Below, piece by piece: positions 7,698 to 15,782 of a stretch of DNA of 64,000 nucleotides. The stretch is taken from contig JADJEZ010000002.1 in the NCBI GenBank assembly GCA_016708825.1, positions 1 to 64,000 on the forward strand. Reading direction: 5' to 3'. Source of the DNA: Betaproteobacteria bacterium (GTDB lineage Bacteria; Pseudomonadota; Gammaproteobacteria; Burkholderiales; Usitatibacteraceae). Each line of letters begins with the position of its first letter. The first letter of the stretch is position 1. The notes below the pieces were generated by a model that did not search any database, was not told where the DNA came from, and worked only from the letters and a program-made list of their open reading frames with translations. The position numbers were made by a program, and so were the translations under genes.

Positions 7698-8725
7698 CGC
7701 TCGCTTTCGCACCCCTCCTCGCGGCGGTGCAATCGAACTGCCACCTGTCGGATGCGCGCCACGCGCAGGACCTCACCCTGTGCAATTACCTCCTCGCCAT
7801 GCGCGAGTACTACTGCTGGGAGCACGAGCTGCCGCAGCAGGCCGTGCCGCCGCGCGGCGACGTGGGTCGCTGGATCGCGGAGCGCGAGGCGCTCTGGGAG
7901 ACGCTCGCGGATGCCGACTGGTCGCGCGTGCCGCTGCCTTCGGGGCAGGCCGATCCGTTCGACGCAGACGCGGTCAATGCGGAACTCGTTCCCGCGGGAT
8001 ACCTCTATGGCGCGGGACGGGGACGCTTCGGCAAGCCGCACTTCTTCCTGGCGCGCCTGGCGGGCCGCGAGCGCCGCGACGGCGTCGAGATCCTCGAAGC
8101 CGGCTGCGAGTACGCCCGCGACCTCGACGCGGCCCCGGCCGTCCTGCGGGGCGAGACGATCGTGCTGCGCCGGGAAGCCTTCGAGCGCTGGCTGTGGCTC
8201 CAGGCGGAGACGTGGGAGGCGCGCGGTTCCGGGGACGCCATGGCAGCCGCCCTCGAGGCTTACGGCTACGGACGGGAGCGCGAGCGCGCCCTCGGGCGAA
8301 TGGCCGAGGCTGAGCGCGAGACCCTCATCCTCCACGAGTTGGGAGAGCACGCCGCCGGAAAGCTCCTCGGCGACGGCTGGGAGCGCTTCATGGAAGGCCT
8401 GCGCGACCGCCGCCAGGAGATCACCGCGCGCGCGGTGCGCGACCTGCTCGCCGACTCCCTCGTCACGCTGCCGACCCTGCTCGAGCGCGACGCGCGGCCC
8501 TCGCTGCAATTCTGGTTCGCGACTTTTTCGGGCCTGCGGCGGGAGCTCTTCCCGAGGCTCGCCTCCGCCCAGCTCGCGTGGACAGCGGGAGCGGGCCACG
8601 AGGTCCTGCGGGATGCGGCCGGCGAGGGCCGCGCCCACTGGCTGCGCGTGGCGCAAGAACTGGCCACCGACCCGCTCGCGGCGGAACGCTACGCGCGCTC
8701 GCCCGGCCAGATCACCCTGGCCTGA
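7694..8725 (+). CDS. Uncharacterised conserved protein of the sulfur operon
   Basis: A 343-residue soluble protein with no recognised domain. The N-terminus has cysteines at 16, 30 and 41 (NCHL, TLCNY, YYCWEH), and there is a further GCEYARDL in the middle. Long charged helices dominate the second half. The ATG at 7694 overlaps the previous stop (ATGA), and the gene ends the rightward run that began at 5178; the next gene is convergent. Coupled order with the flavoprotein, S24-like and cysteine-bearing proteins suggests one functional unit. I cannot assign an activity. Confidence 0.65.
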   Translation: MTLAFAPLLAAVQSNCHLSDARHAQDLTLCNYLLAMREYYCWEHELPQQAVPPRGDVGRWIAEREALWETLADADWSRVPLPSGQADPFDADAVNAELVPAGYLYGAGRGRFGKPHFFLARLAGRERRDGVEILEAGCEYARDLDAAPAVLRGETIVLRREAFERWLWLQAETWEARGSGDAMAAALEAYGYGRERERALGRMAEAERETLILHELGEHAAGKLLGDGWERFMEGLRDRRQEITARAVRDLLADSLVTLPTLLERDARPSLQFWFATFSGLRRELFPRLASAQLAWTAGAGHEVLRDAAGEGRAHWLRVAQELATDPLAAERYARSPGQITLA

Positions 8726-8741
8726 GACGTGCTCCGGCCGC

Positions 8742-9218
8742 TCAGACGTCGCGCGAGAGCGCTTCCCGCGCGGCTTCCCGGAATTGCTCCGCCTTGGCTT
8801 CGTCGATGGTGAGCCGGATGAGCTTGTAGCAGGCATCGACGACGGCAGCGAGTTCCTCGCGGGAAGGCCCCGCCTCCTCGATCTTCCTCGCAACCTTTTC
8901 CGAACGCTCGCCGAGAATGCTTTCCGCGAGACCCAGCAGCGACCGGTGATACGGGCTCGCGGCCACCCGGGACGCCGGCGACTTCGCGGCGCCCATGCCT
9001 CCCGCGCTTCTCGGCGCAACGAGCCCTCGCGTGATGAGTTCCCGCAACGCGGCCAGGAACTCCGGGATGATCGCGCCCTTCTTCTCCAGTTCGTCGACCG
9101 TGGAGCGGCCGTCGACCAGGATCAGTGCGTGGCGCAGGGTCCGCGGCAGGTCATGGCCGCGGTGGCTCAGTACCTCGACGCCTTGCGGCGTCTTCGCTAG
9201 GACGATGTGCGGATCCAT
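8742..9218 (-). CDS. Hypothetical soluble protein
   Basis: A 158-residue protein with no signal peptide or membrane segment. The first 70 residues (GVEVLSHRGHDLPRTLRHAL, then VDELEKKG) look like a small winged-helix or PilZ-like fold, but I cannot confirm this. The rest is helical (LLGLAESILGERSEKVARKI and a long C-terminal helix). It lies 3 bases downstream of a small membrane protein gene and not far from the dsrC-like gene, all on the minus strand, so co-transcription is likely. Function unknown. Confidence 0.6.
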   Translation of the reverse strand: MDPHIVLAKTPQGVEVLSHRGHDLPRTLRHALILVDGRSTVDELEKKGAIIPEFLAALRELITRGLVAPRSAGGMGAAKSPASRVAASPYHRSLLGLAESILGERSEKVARKIEEAGPSREELAAVVDACYKLIRLTIDEAKAEQFREAAREALSRDV

Positions 9219-9221
9219 GGG

Positions 9222-9521
9222 TCACCCCGCGAGTTCCTCGATGATGCGATAGATCAGCTTCACCGTGATCACCACGTAGATCGCGCCGAACAGGAAGATG
9301 AGCGAGACGATCACGTTGGTGAGCACCGGCGGAAGCAGGCCGAAGAACGGCGTCACGAGGTAGCCCAGGGTGAACAGGATGACGAGTGAGGTGAGCGTTT
9401 TCCACGTTCCGCCCACTACGCCGCCGGGGATGTTCTTGCGAAGGGACAGCACCAGCCAGAGGCAATAGAACATGACCAGGATGGCCAGGACGCTGACCAC
9501 GATGCTTACGTCGAACTTCAT
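9222..9521 (-). CDS. Small integral membrane protein
   Basis: A 99-residue protein with three likely membrane helices: residues 6-26, 43-63 and 68-90. A short basic loop (LRKNIPGG) follows the first helix. No cofactor-binding residues are evident. It sits between the hypothetical protein at 8742 and the DsrC-like gene, spaced closely on the same strand, so it may help attach a sulfur-handling complex to the membrane. That is inference only. An A/T-rich stretch with AGGGAGAAAAAG just upstream of the ATG gives a good ribosome site. Confidence 0.7.
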   Translation of the reverse strand: MKFDVSIVVSVLAILVMFYCLWLVLSLRKNIPGGVVGGTWKTLTSLVILFTLGYLVTPFFGLLPPVLTNVIVSLIFLFGAIYVVITVKLIYRIIEELAG

Positions 9522-9580
9522 TTCTTTTTCTCCCTCTTATGGACTGCGGACTTGAATGCGCCTTTGTGCCACGAAGTTGC

Positions 9581-9910
9581 TCAGTACCCTCCTTTCCCGT
9601 AGGGCTGCGGAAGCCCGGCCACCTTGCATCCCTGCTTGGCCGGGCCCATCGGAAACAGGTCGTAGAGCGACTTCGAATCGCACCCCGGAAGTGTGTCCTG
9701 CAATTCCTTCACCATGGTGCGGAAATTGGGCGTGTGGCCGTGGTCGCGGTACTGGTCGCGCAGGAATCCCACCACCTTCCAGTGATCGTCGGTGAGCGCG
9801 ATGCCGTCGGCGGCCGCGATCACCTGCACCGCCTCCTCGCTGTAATCCGGCTCCTTCAGGTAGCCGTCCGCGTCCGTTTCCTTCTCGATTCCGCCTATCA
9901 CGTATCCCAT
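9581..9910 (-). CDS. DsrC/TusE-family protein lacking the terminal cysteine
   Basis: The 109-residue protein is a clear DsrC-family member: it contains DGYLKEPDYSEEAVQVIA, ALTDDHWKVV and the flexible C-terminal arm KQGCKVAGLPQP. DsrC normally uses two arm cysteines to carry sulfur as a trisulfide. Here the upstream one is present (Cys95), but the near-terminal one is replaced, the protein ending PYGKGGY. Cys77 is an extra cysteine. The ending reads cleanly to its stop, so I see no sign that an indel caused the loss. It may be a regulatory or modified sulfur carrier rather than a standard substrate of sulfite reductase, whose genes are not in this window. Confidence 0.85.
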   Translation of the reverse strand: MGYVIGGIEKETDADGYLKEPDYSEEAVQVIAAADGIALTDDHWKVVGFLRDQYRDHGHTPNFRTMVKELQDTLPGCDSKSLYDLFPMGPAKQGCKVAGLPQPYGKGGY

Positions 9911-9973
9911 CGATCCCCCTGTGGTCCTGGTTGTCGGCCCGCTGCGGGGCCTTTCCGAAATCCCGGTTCTTCC

Positions 9974-10387
9974 CTAGTGCCCGCCGCCCACGAGCCCCGA
10001 AGCGGCGAACACGATCACCACGGCCTCCACCGCGCAGATCGCGACGAGAACGCGCTGGCCCGCCGCCCAGTAGACCGGTATGACGGCCACGAGGCAGGGA
10101 ACCGAGCAGATCGCAAGTGCCACGATGCCCACCAGCGTGAGAATGTCTCCGCGGTGGACGAGCGCGACCCAGCCCCACCCGTCCCGGATGCCCGCCTCCT
10201 CGAGGAACCGCTCCGCAGGCAGCGTCCACAGATCGGGAAGACGCTCGTGCGCCACCTGCGGCTCGACGATGCCGAGCATGTACAGCGCGAAGAGCGCCAC
10301 CAGGAGCGCAAGCCCCGAGGAGGTCCCGATCGCGAGCAGGCGCGCGTAGCGCGCCTGGTCTGCCGCGGGTCCTGGCGTATCGCTCAA
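9974..10387 (-). CDS. Integral membrane protein, unknown family
   Basis: A 137-residue protein with about four hydrophobic segments, around residues 17-42, 75-98, 98-108 and 113-133. The loop after the first helix contains a polar stretch (QVAHERLPDLWTLPAERFLE) that may be periplasmic. No cofactor motif is apparent and I do not recognise the family. It is on the minus strand downstream of the TauE and SCP2-like genes and upstream of dsrC, with short gaps, so it probably belongs to the soeA-to-dsrC transcription unit. Confidence 0.6.
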   Translation of the reverse strand: MSDTPGPAADQARYARLLAIGTSSGLALLVALFALYMLGIVEPQVAHERLPDLWTLPAERFLEEAGIRDGWGWVALVHRGDILTLVGIVALAICSVPCLVAVIPVYWAAGQRVLVAICAVEAVVIVFAASGLVGGGH

Positions 10388-10394
10388 TGCCGTG

Positions 10395-10907
10395 TCACTC
10401 CGGGCAGCCGGCGGTGTCGCCCGGCACCTTGCCCACGAGCAGCAGGAAGCCCTCGAACGGACCCATGTTGCCCATCGCCTCGCCCATCGGGCCGTCGAAG
10501 CTCAGGCGCCCGAACATCATCGCCTTCATCGGGCCGTATTCGCCCTTGCCCATCTCGATCCAGCGCTTGGTATCCGCGGTCATCGCGTAGTCCACGTCGA
10601 GGTCGAGCTTGTCCGTCGAGCGGCCGCCGGAGACGCAAAGCGCCTTGCCGTCCTTCTCCGCGATGCGCAGCTCGACCTTCGGGCTCGCCTTGCAGTCCTT
10701 GCGGGCGACCTGCAGCGCCTTGTAGCCGCGCTTCTTGTCGTTGGTCGACCAGCCGCTCTCGTGCAGACCGGACGTCAACGTCGCGTCCACGTTCCAGGCC
10801 GTGCAGGCCGCCTTGGCCCATTCGTCGGACATCAGTTTCGGCGCCGCGGCGGCCATTCCCGCCACCGCCAAGAGCGCCGCGGCACCCATCATTCGCACTG
10901 CACGCAT
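10395..10907 (-). CDS. Exported SCP2-like sterol/lipid-carrier-fold protein
   Basis: A roughly 170-residue protein with an N-terminal signal peptide (alanine-rich, cleavage after AAA) and a body that looks like an SCP2 fold, notably the C-terminal MMFGRLSFDGPMGEAMGNM and the final short helix with KVPGD. Cysteines occur at the start of the mature protein and near the C-terminus (AGCPE), so a disulfide is possible. I chose the ATG at 10907 because a GGGGGG ribosome site lies seven bases upstream; ATGs five residues earlier also exist. SCP2-like proteins bind lipids; how this relates to sulfur oxidation is unknown. Confidence 0.6.
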   Translation of the reverse strand: MRAVRMMGAAALLAVAGMAAAAPKLMSDEWAKAACTAWNVDATLTSGLHESGWSTNDKKRGYKALQVARKDCKASPKVELRIAEKDGKALCVSGGRSTDKLDLDVDYAMTADTKRWIEMGKGEYGPMKAMMFGRLSFDGPMGEAMGNMGPFEGFLLLVGKVPGDTAGCPE

Positions 10908-10943
10908 CGTCATACCCCCCATGGTTGGAAAATCATCGCAAAT

Positions 10944-11879
10944 TCATGGCCATACGCCAAGCCCCTTGAGCAAGGCCCGGAGCCCCGCGAAGGCGAGCAG
11001 GCCCAGCACCAGCTTCCTAACCGTCGCCGCCGGAAGCACCGTAAGCAGCCGCGCGCCGATCTTTGCACCCAGCATCATCCCGATCACCGACGGCACCGCG
11101 ATCATGGGCAGCACCGCTCCCTTGTTCAGGTAGACCCATGCGGCCGAGCTGTCCACGAGCGAGAGAATGAAGCTCGAGGTGCCCGCCGAGACCTTCAGGG
11201 GCACGCCCATGAGGAGGTTCAGCGCCGGCAGGTTCGCCCACCCCGCGCCCAGCCCGAACATGCCGGCGAGGATGCCGATGAAGAAGAAGACCACCAGGCC
11301 GGTGGCCGTGCGGTGGACTTGCCACGGGACCTGCCGCCCCGTCGTGGGCTCGACGAACACGCCGTGCATGCCGAGCGCGGTCGAGATGGCGTCTGGCGCG
11401 GCCACTTCCGGCAGCTCGGACTTTTTCGCGACCGCCATCAGCAGGACGATGGCGAGGATGGTCCCGCCCAGCGCGACCTGGACCACGCTGGTGGGAAGTG
11501 CGAATCCGATCATCGCCCCGAGGATGGAACTCGCCGAGGCCACCACCGCGAGCGGCAGCGCCAGGCGCAGGTTCGCCAGCCCCGACTGCAGCAGCGCGGG
11601 TCCCGCCGAAAGCGCGCTCGCCAGCGCCACGAGCAACCCCGCGCCCCGCACGAAATCGAGATGGAAGGGAAAGAAACCGCCCACGATGGGAACGAAGAGG
11701 ACGCCACCGCCCACGCCGGCGGGCACGGCGATGATGCCGAGCACGAAGCACACGACGAAGAGCGAAAGCGGCCATCCCCACCACGGCATCCCGGAATCCG
11801 GCAGCGCCGCGGCAGCCCAGACGTCGGGAACCGTGGCGATGAGCGCCACGGCAGCCGCTAGCGCCAGCCACCGCCTCAT
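10944..11879 (-). CDS. TauE/SafE-family (DUF81) sulfite/sulfonate exporter
   Basis: The 311-residue membrane protein has eight or so helices and two repeats typical of the TauE/SafE family, with glycine-rich motifs (PAGVGGGVLFVP, MFGLGAGWANLPALN, SAGTSSFILS). The family exports sulfite, sulfoacetate or other anions. The ATG at 11879 overlaps the soeA stop (ATGA), so the two are translationally coupled, which fits sulfite handling on both sides of the membrane. The N-terminus may be cleaved or form the first helix. Confidence 0.85.
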   Translation of the reverse strand: MRRWLALAAAVALIATVPDVWAAAALPDSGMPWWGWPLSLFVVCFVLGIIAVPAGVGGGVLFVPIVGGFFPFHLDFVRGAGLLVALASALSAGPALLQSGLANLRLALPLAVVASASSILGAMIGFALPTSVVQVALGGTILAIVLLMAVAKKSELPEVAAPDAISTALGMHGVFVEPTTGRQVPWQVHRTATGLVVFFFIGILAGMFGLGAGWANLPALNLLMGVPLKVSAGTSSFILSLVDSSAAWVYLNKGAVLPMIAVPSVIGMMLGAKIGARLLTVLPAATVRKLVLGLLAFAGLRALLKGLGVWP

Positions 11880-14779
11880 CGGCGCTTGCCCCCCGCCTGG
11901 TAGGCGACATCGACGGGCGCCTCGGCCATTCCCGGATACGGTCGCATCGCCGTGCCGCCCGGGTCGAGCGTGCCCGTCTCGCCGGCCTCGGCCTTGCGGA
12001 TGCGCACTTTCACGTCGTACCACGCCGCCTGGCCGGTGATCGGGTCGGAGTTGGAGAAGCGAACGCCGTCGGCATCCGGCGGCAGCTCGTCGCTGATCAG
12101 CCCGTTCAGGAGAAATCCCCGGCGCGACTCGTCTGCGCCCGGCGCGAGGTTCCAGGCGCCCGGCGCCTTGCCGATCGCGTTCCACGTCCACACGGTCCCG
12201 GGTTCCACCGCTTCCGACAGCCGCGCCACGCAGCGCACCTTGCCCCAGGCGGACTCCACCCAGATCCAGTCGCCATCGGCGATGCCCTGCGGCACTGCGG
12301 CCAGCGGGTTCACGAACAAGCTGTTGTGACCGTGGATCTGGCGAAGCCACGCGTTCTGCGAATCCCAGGAGTGGTACATCGCCATCGGGCGCTGCGTGAC
12401 CGCCGAGAGCGGGTAGCGCGACTTGTCCGTGGCCCGGGATTCGAGCGGCTCGTAATAGAAGGGCAGCGGATCGAAGAACGTGTCGACGCGTTTCCTCAGC
12501 GCCTCCGGGGGCTGCCGGGACATCCACTTGCCGCGCGCGGCGAGACGGAACTTCTGCAGCACTTCCGAGTAGAGGTGGATCAGGATCGGCTCGTCGTAGC
12601 GCGTGATGCGGTTCCTGAGCGACCACTCGAGGTAGCCCTGGTTCCAGTTGCGCATGTACTGGTAGCTCTTGGGCAGCTCGTAGTGGAAGACGCAGTTGTT
12701 CTGCTCGTACATCTCCCACTGTCGCGGGTTGGGCTCGCCGCGCAGCTGCTTCTCCCCGCCGCGCCCCCGCCATCCCGCGAGGAAGCCGATGCCCGAGCCG
12801 GGCTCGGTCTCGTAGTTCAGGATGAAGTCCGGGTAGTCGCGGTACTTGCGGCGCCCGTCCTTCGCCACGAAGGCCGGCAGCTTCAGGCGCGCTCCGAGCT
12901 CGATCAGCACTTCCTGGAACGGCTTGCACTCGCCCGTGGGCGGCACCACCGGGATGCGAACGGAGTCCGCCGGGCCGTCGAATTCCGAGATCGGGCGGTC
13001 GAGGAGCGACATCACGTCGTGGCGCTCGAGGTAGGTCGTGTCCGGGAGGATCAGGTCCGCGAACGCGGTCATCTCCGACTGGAAGGCGTCGGCGACCACG
13101 ATGAAGGGGATGCGGTACTCGCCGTCCTCGCCCCGGTCGTTCAGCATCCGCCTCACCTCGTCCACGTTCATGGTCGAGTTCCACGCCATGTTCGCCATGA
13201 AGATGAGGAGCGTGTCGATGGGATAGGGGTCGCCGCGCCACGCGTTGGTGATCACGTTGTGCATGAGCCCGTGCGCGGCGAGCGGGTACTCCCAGGAAAA
13301 CGCCTTGTCGATGCGGACCGGCCGGCCCTCGTCGTCCACGAAGAGGTCGTCGGGCTCCGCGGGCCAGCCCAACGGCGCGCCGTCGAGGACGGAGTCGGGC
13401 TTCACCGCGAGCGGCGTGGCCGGCGTCTTCGCGCACGGCGGGATGGGCCGCGGGAAGGGGGTCTGGTGGCGGAACCCGCCCGGTCGGTCGATGGTGCCCA
13501 GCAGCGTCATCAGGATCGCGAGTGCGCGGATGGCGTGAAACCCGTTGGAGTGTGCGGCCAAGCCGCGCATGGCATGGAACGACACTGGATTACCGGTGAC
13601 GGTGTCGTGCTCCTTGCCCCAGCTGTCGGTCCACGCGATGGGCAGCTCGATCTTCTGGTCGCGCGCGGTGATGCCCATCTCGTGGGCGAGCCGGCGGATG
13701 GTCTGCGCCGGGATGCCCGTGACGCCGGAGGCCCAGTCCGGCGTGTAGTCACGCACGCGCTCCTTGAGGAGCTCGAAGGAGGGGCTCACCTCGGTGCCAT
13801 CGTGCAGGCGGAAGCGTCCGAGCAGGAACGGATCCGCGCCATCGGTGTGCGTCACCACGGGCTTGCCCGTGTGGCGGTCCCACCAGAGCTTGTTCTGGGG
13901 GTCGAAGCAGCCCTCCTCCTCCGGGACCTCCGTGCGCACGAACATGCCGAACTCGTCGTTCGCCTCGTCCAGGTTCACCAGTTGCCCCGCATTCGTGTAG
14001 CGCACGAGGAACTCGCGGTCGTAGAGGCCGAGCGCGATCAGCTCGTGCACCAGCGCGAGGATCAGCGCGCCGTCGGTTCCGGGGCGGATCGGGACCCACT
14101 CGTCGGCGATGGCCGAGTAGCCGGTGCGGATCGGGTTCACCGAGATGAAGCGCCCGCCGTCGCGCTTGAACTTCGAGATCGCCACCTTGAGCGGATTGGA
14201 GTGGTGGTCCTCCGCGGTGCCCAGCATGATGAACAGCCTGGCACGCTCGAGGTCCGGGCCCCCGAACTCCCAGAAGGACCCGCCGATGGTGTAGATCATC
14301 CCGGCGGCCATGTTCACCGAGCAGAAGCCCCCGTGCGCGGCGTAGTTGGGGGTGCCGAACTGGCGCGCGAAGAGCCCGGTGAGCGCCTGCATCTGGTCGC
14401 GCCCCGTGAAGAGCGCGAGCTGCTTCGGGTCCGTCGAGCGGATGCGTGCCAGGCGCTCGGCGAGAAGCGTGAAGGCCTCTTCCCAGCCTATCGCCTCGAA
14501 TTCGCCCGCGCCCCGCTCGGCGCCGCTCTTGCGGCGCAGCGGCCGGGTGAGCCGGGCCGGCGAGTACTGCTTCATGATGCCCGAGGCGCCCTTCGCGCAG
14601 ATCACGCCCTTGTTCAGCGGGTGGTCGGGGTTGCCGTCGATGTAGCGCACCTCGCCGTCCTTCAGGTGGACGCGGATGCCGCAGCGACAGGCGCACATGT
14701 AGCAAGTGGTCTTGCGCACGCCGGAGCGCGCGCCAGGAACTTGCGCGGCGGTGGCGGCCCCGCTAGATTGATCGCCCAT
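11876..14779 (-). CDS. soeA: SoeA-like molybdopterin sulfite dehydrogenase (quinone), catalytic subunit
   Basis: The 967-residue protein belongs to the molybdopterin oxidoreductase family and matches the length of SoeA. An N-terminal [4Fe-4S] site is formed by Cys26, Cys29, Cys33 and Cys61. Mo-bis-MGD binding segments follow across the length, ending with the beta-barrel dinucleotide domain. SoeA oxidises sulfite to sulfate in the cytoplasm with SoeB and SoeC, but neither partner is found in this window. Polysulfide or thiosulfate reductases of the same family are alternatives. An AAAGGGAAA ribosome site precedes the ATG at 14779, whose start overlaps a small divergent frame. Confidence 0.78.
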   Translation of the reverse strand: MGDQSSGAATAAQVPGARSGVRKTTCYMCACRCGIRVHLKDGEVRYIDGNPDHPLNKGVICAKGASGIMKQYSPARLTRPLRRKSGAERGAGEFEAIGWEEAFTLLAERLARIRSTDPKQLALFTGRDQMQALTGLFARQFGTPNYAAHGGFCSVNMAAGMIYTIGGSFWEFGGPDLERARLFIMLGTAEDHHSNPLKVAISKFKRDGGRFISVNPIRTGYSAIADEWVPIRPGTDGALILALVHELIALGLYDREFLVRYTNAGQLVNLDEANDEFGMFVRTEVPEEEGCFDPQNKLWWDRHTGKPVVTHTDGADPFLLGRFRLHDGTEVSPSFELLKERVRDYTPDWASGVTGIPAQTIRRLAHEMGITARDQKIELPIAWTDSWGKEHDTVTGNPVSFHAMRGLAAHSNGFHAIRALAILMTLLGTIDRPGGFRHQTPFPRPIPPCAKTPATPLAVKPDSVLDGAPLGWPAEPDDLFVDDEGRPVRIDKAFSWEYPLAAHGLMHNVITNAWRGDPYPIDTLLIFMANMAWNSTMNVDEVRRMLNDRGEDGEYRIPFIVVADAFQSEMTAFADLILPDTTYLERHDVMSLLDRPISEFDGPADSVRIPVVPPTGECKPFQEVLIELGARLKLPAFVAKDGRRKYRDYPDFILNYETEPGSGIGFLAGWRGRGGEKQLRGEPNPRQWEMYEQNNCVFHYELPKSYQYMRNWNQGYLEWSLRNRITRYDEPILIHLYSEVLQKFRLAARGKWMSRQPPEALRKRVDTFFDPLPFYYEPLESRATDKSRYPLSAVTQRPMAMYHSWDSQNAWLRQIHGHNSLFVNPLAAVPQGIADGDWIWVESAWGKVRCVARLSEAVEPGTVWTWNAIGKAPGAWNLAPGADESRRGFLLNGLISDELPPDADGVRFSNSDPITGQAAWYDVKVRIRKAEAGETGTLDPGGTAMRPYPGMAEAPVDVAYQAGGKRR

Positions 14780-14927
14780 GATTTCCCTTTTTGCTTCCGA
14801 CGAACTCGGGCTGGCCTCTGAACTCTACCGCGAAGCGGGGAGCGCGCATTTCGTGGCCGTCAAGGCCGGCGCATGCCGCGGCGGCGCGCGCGACATCCTC
14901 GACGCGAACCTGCGCGGGCGAGGCTAG
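14778..14927 (+). CDS. Possible 49-residue small protein
   Basis: A 49-residue frame starts with ATG at 14778, overlapping the soeA start on the other strand, and ends in TAG one base before the GTG of the phosphoesterase gene. It begins MISLFASDELGLASEL and contains one cysteine. No ribosome site is obvious. It could be a leader or coupled small gene for the phosphoesterase, or a chance frame in G+C-rich DNA. Confidence 0.25.
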   Translation: MISLFASDELGLASELYREAGSAHFVAVKAGACRGGARDILDANLRGRG

Positions 14928-14928
14928 C

Positions 14929-15486
14929 GTGCTCGTCGCCATCGTCTCAGACAGCCATGACCGCGCCGAACCCCTGGCGAGCGCCGTGGCCGCAGCCCGC
15001 GACGCAGGCGCCGAGGCCGTCGTGCACTGCGGCGACGTGATCGGCGCCCACACGCTGCGTCCGCTTCTCGCGATCGGGCTTCCGGTTCATGTCGTTCACG
15101 GCAACAACCTCGGTGACTCCCAGGCGATGTGGAGACTCTGCGCGGGCTCTAGCGGATTGATCCACTACCACGGCCAGGACGCCGAAGTCTCGCTCGGCGG
15201 CCGGCGGCTTCTTGCGACCCACCTGCCAAAGCACGCTCGCGCCTTCGCGTGCACCGGCGAGTTCGACCTCGTCTGCTGCGGCCACGACCACCGGGCCTAC
15301 GTGGAGCAGGTGGCGAATGTCGCCGGGACCCGGACGTGGCTCGCCAACCCGGGCACCGTGGCCGGCCTTGCCGCGCCGGCCACCTGGATCCTCGCGGATC
15401 TGCGCGAGATGCGCTTCGACATCCACACGCTCCAGGCTATCGAGGCCAGCGTCGATTCCGAAGCAAGCCACCGGGGAAGTCCATAA
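14929..15486 (+). CDS. YfcE/MJ0936-type metallophosphoesterase
   Basis: The 185-residue protein has calcineurin-like phosphoesterase motifs: SDSHD (Asp8, His10), CGDVIGAH, HGNN, THLPKHA and GHDHRA, which bind two metals. Family members cleave phosphodiesters or phosphomonoesters; the substrate here is unknown. GTG at 14929 is preferred because the metal-binding core starts five residues later; the open frame extends upstream to 14791. It is divergent from soeA and followed by the promoter region of aprM. Its link to sulfur metabolism is positional only; cleavage of APS-like or nucleotide compounds would be guesswork. Confidence 0.78.
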   Translation: MLVAIVSDSHDRAEPLASAVAAARDAGAEAVVHCGDVIGAHTLRPLLAIGLPVHVVHGNNLGDSQAMWRLCAGSSGLIHYHGQDAEVSLGGRRLLATHLPKHARAFACTGEFDLVCCGHDHRAYVEQVANVAGTRTWLANPGTVAGLAAPATWILADLREMRFDIHTLQAIEASVDSEASHRGSP

Positions 15487-15540
15487 CCCCAAAGGGGTAT
15501 TCGCTTCCCAACGGAGTAATTGACCGACCCGGGTGGGTAG
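15486..15540. promoter_or_regulatory. Three phased inverted repeats upstream of aprM; remainder of the 296-base gap
   Basis: Between the phosphoesterase stop and aprM (15487-15782) no gene is evident. Immediately after the stop lie ACCCC-AAA-GGGGTA (15487-15499), CCC-AACG-GAGTA (15507-15518) and CCC-GGGT-GGGTA (15528-15539). The copies are spaced 19 and 21 bases apart, near two helical turns. The same pattern is found at the tusA, yedE and fcc promoters. The rest of the gap (15541-15782) shows no clear structure and ends with an AGGAGG ribosome site for aprM. Confidence 0.55.
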
Positions 15541-15782
15541 GACTTAAGGTCTGCCCCTGATGGTGATCCTGCCCCTCGCCAAAAGCGGGCGGCTTGCGTG
15601 CGATCAACTCAGGGACGAATGGCTGCGGTCGCGGGGATCGAAACGATGCCGATTCGCACCGCTGCCATCGAGATCACCGGGGTGGATGCCTTACCCATTC
15701 AGTTTCCATGGCTGCATAATCGTTGTTCGCCAGCGCGACCGCCTGCCCACCCTGGATCGGCGCGAGTGACAAGGAGGTCTTG

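Noticed and set aside
9207..9389. Plus-strand frames opposite the small membrane protein and DsrC-like genes
   Set aside because: They are antisense shadows with unusual His/Glu/Arg-rich composition and no start signals.
1..10000. Expected CRISPR array or further cas genes beside the Cas6-like gene
   Set aside because: No direct repeats with regular spacers and no Cas3, Cas5, Cas7, Cas8 or Cas1-like protein could be seen; the start of the window prevents checking further upstream.
10944..13436. Long minus-strand frame of 830 codons running through soeA and the TauE gene
   Set aside because: Only its last 311 codons are the TauE-like protein; the upstream part is an Arg/Gly/Pro-rich shadow of soeA, which has clear family motifs in its own frame.
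15560..15769. Short frames between the phosphoesterase and aprM
   Set aside because: Composition and lack of a ribosome site suggest non-coding leader DNA with regulatory repeats at its upstream end.
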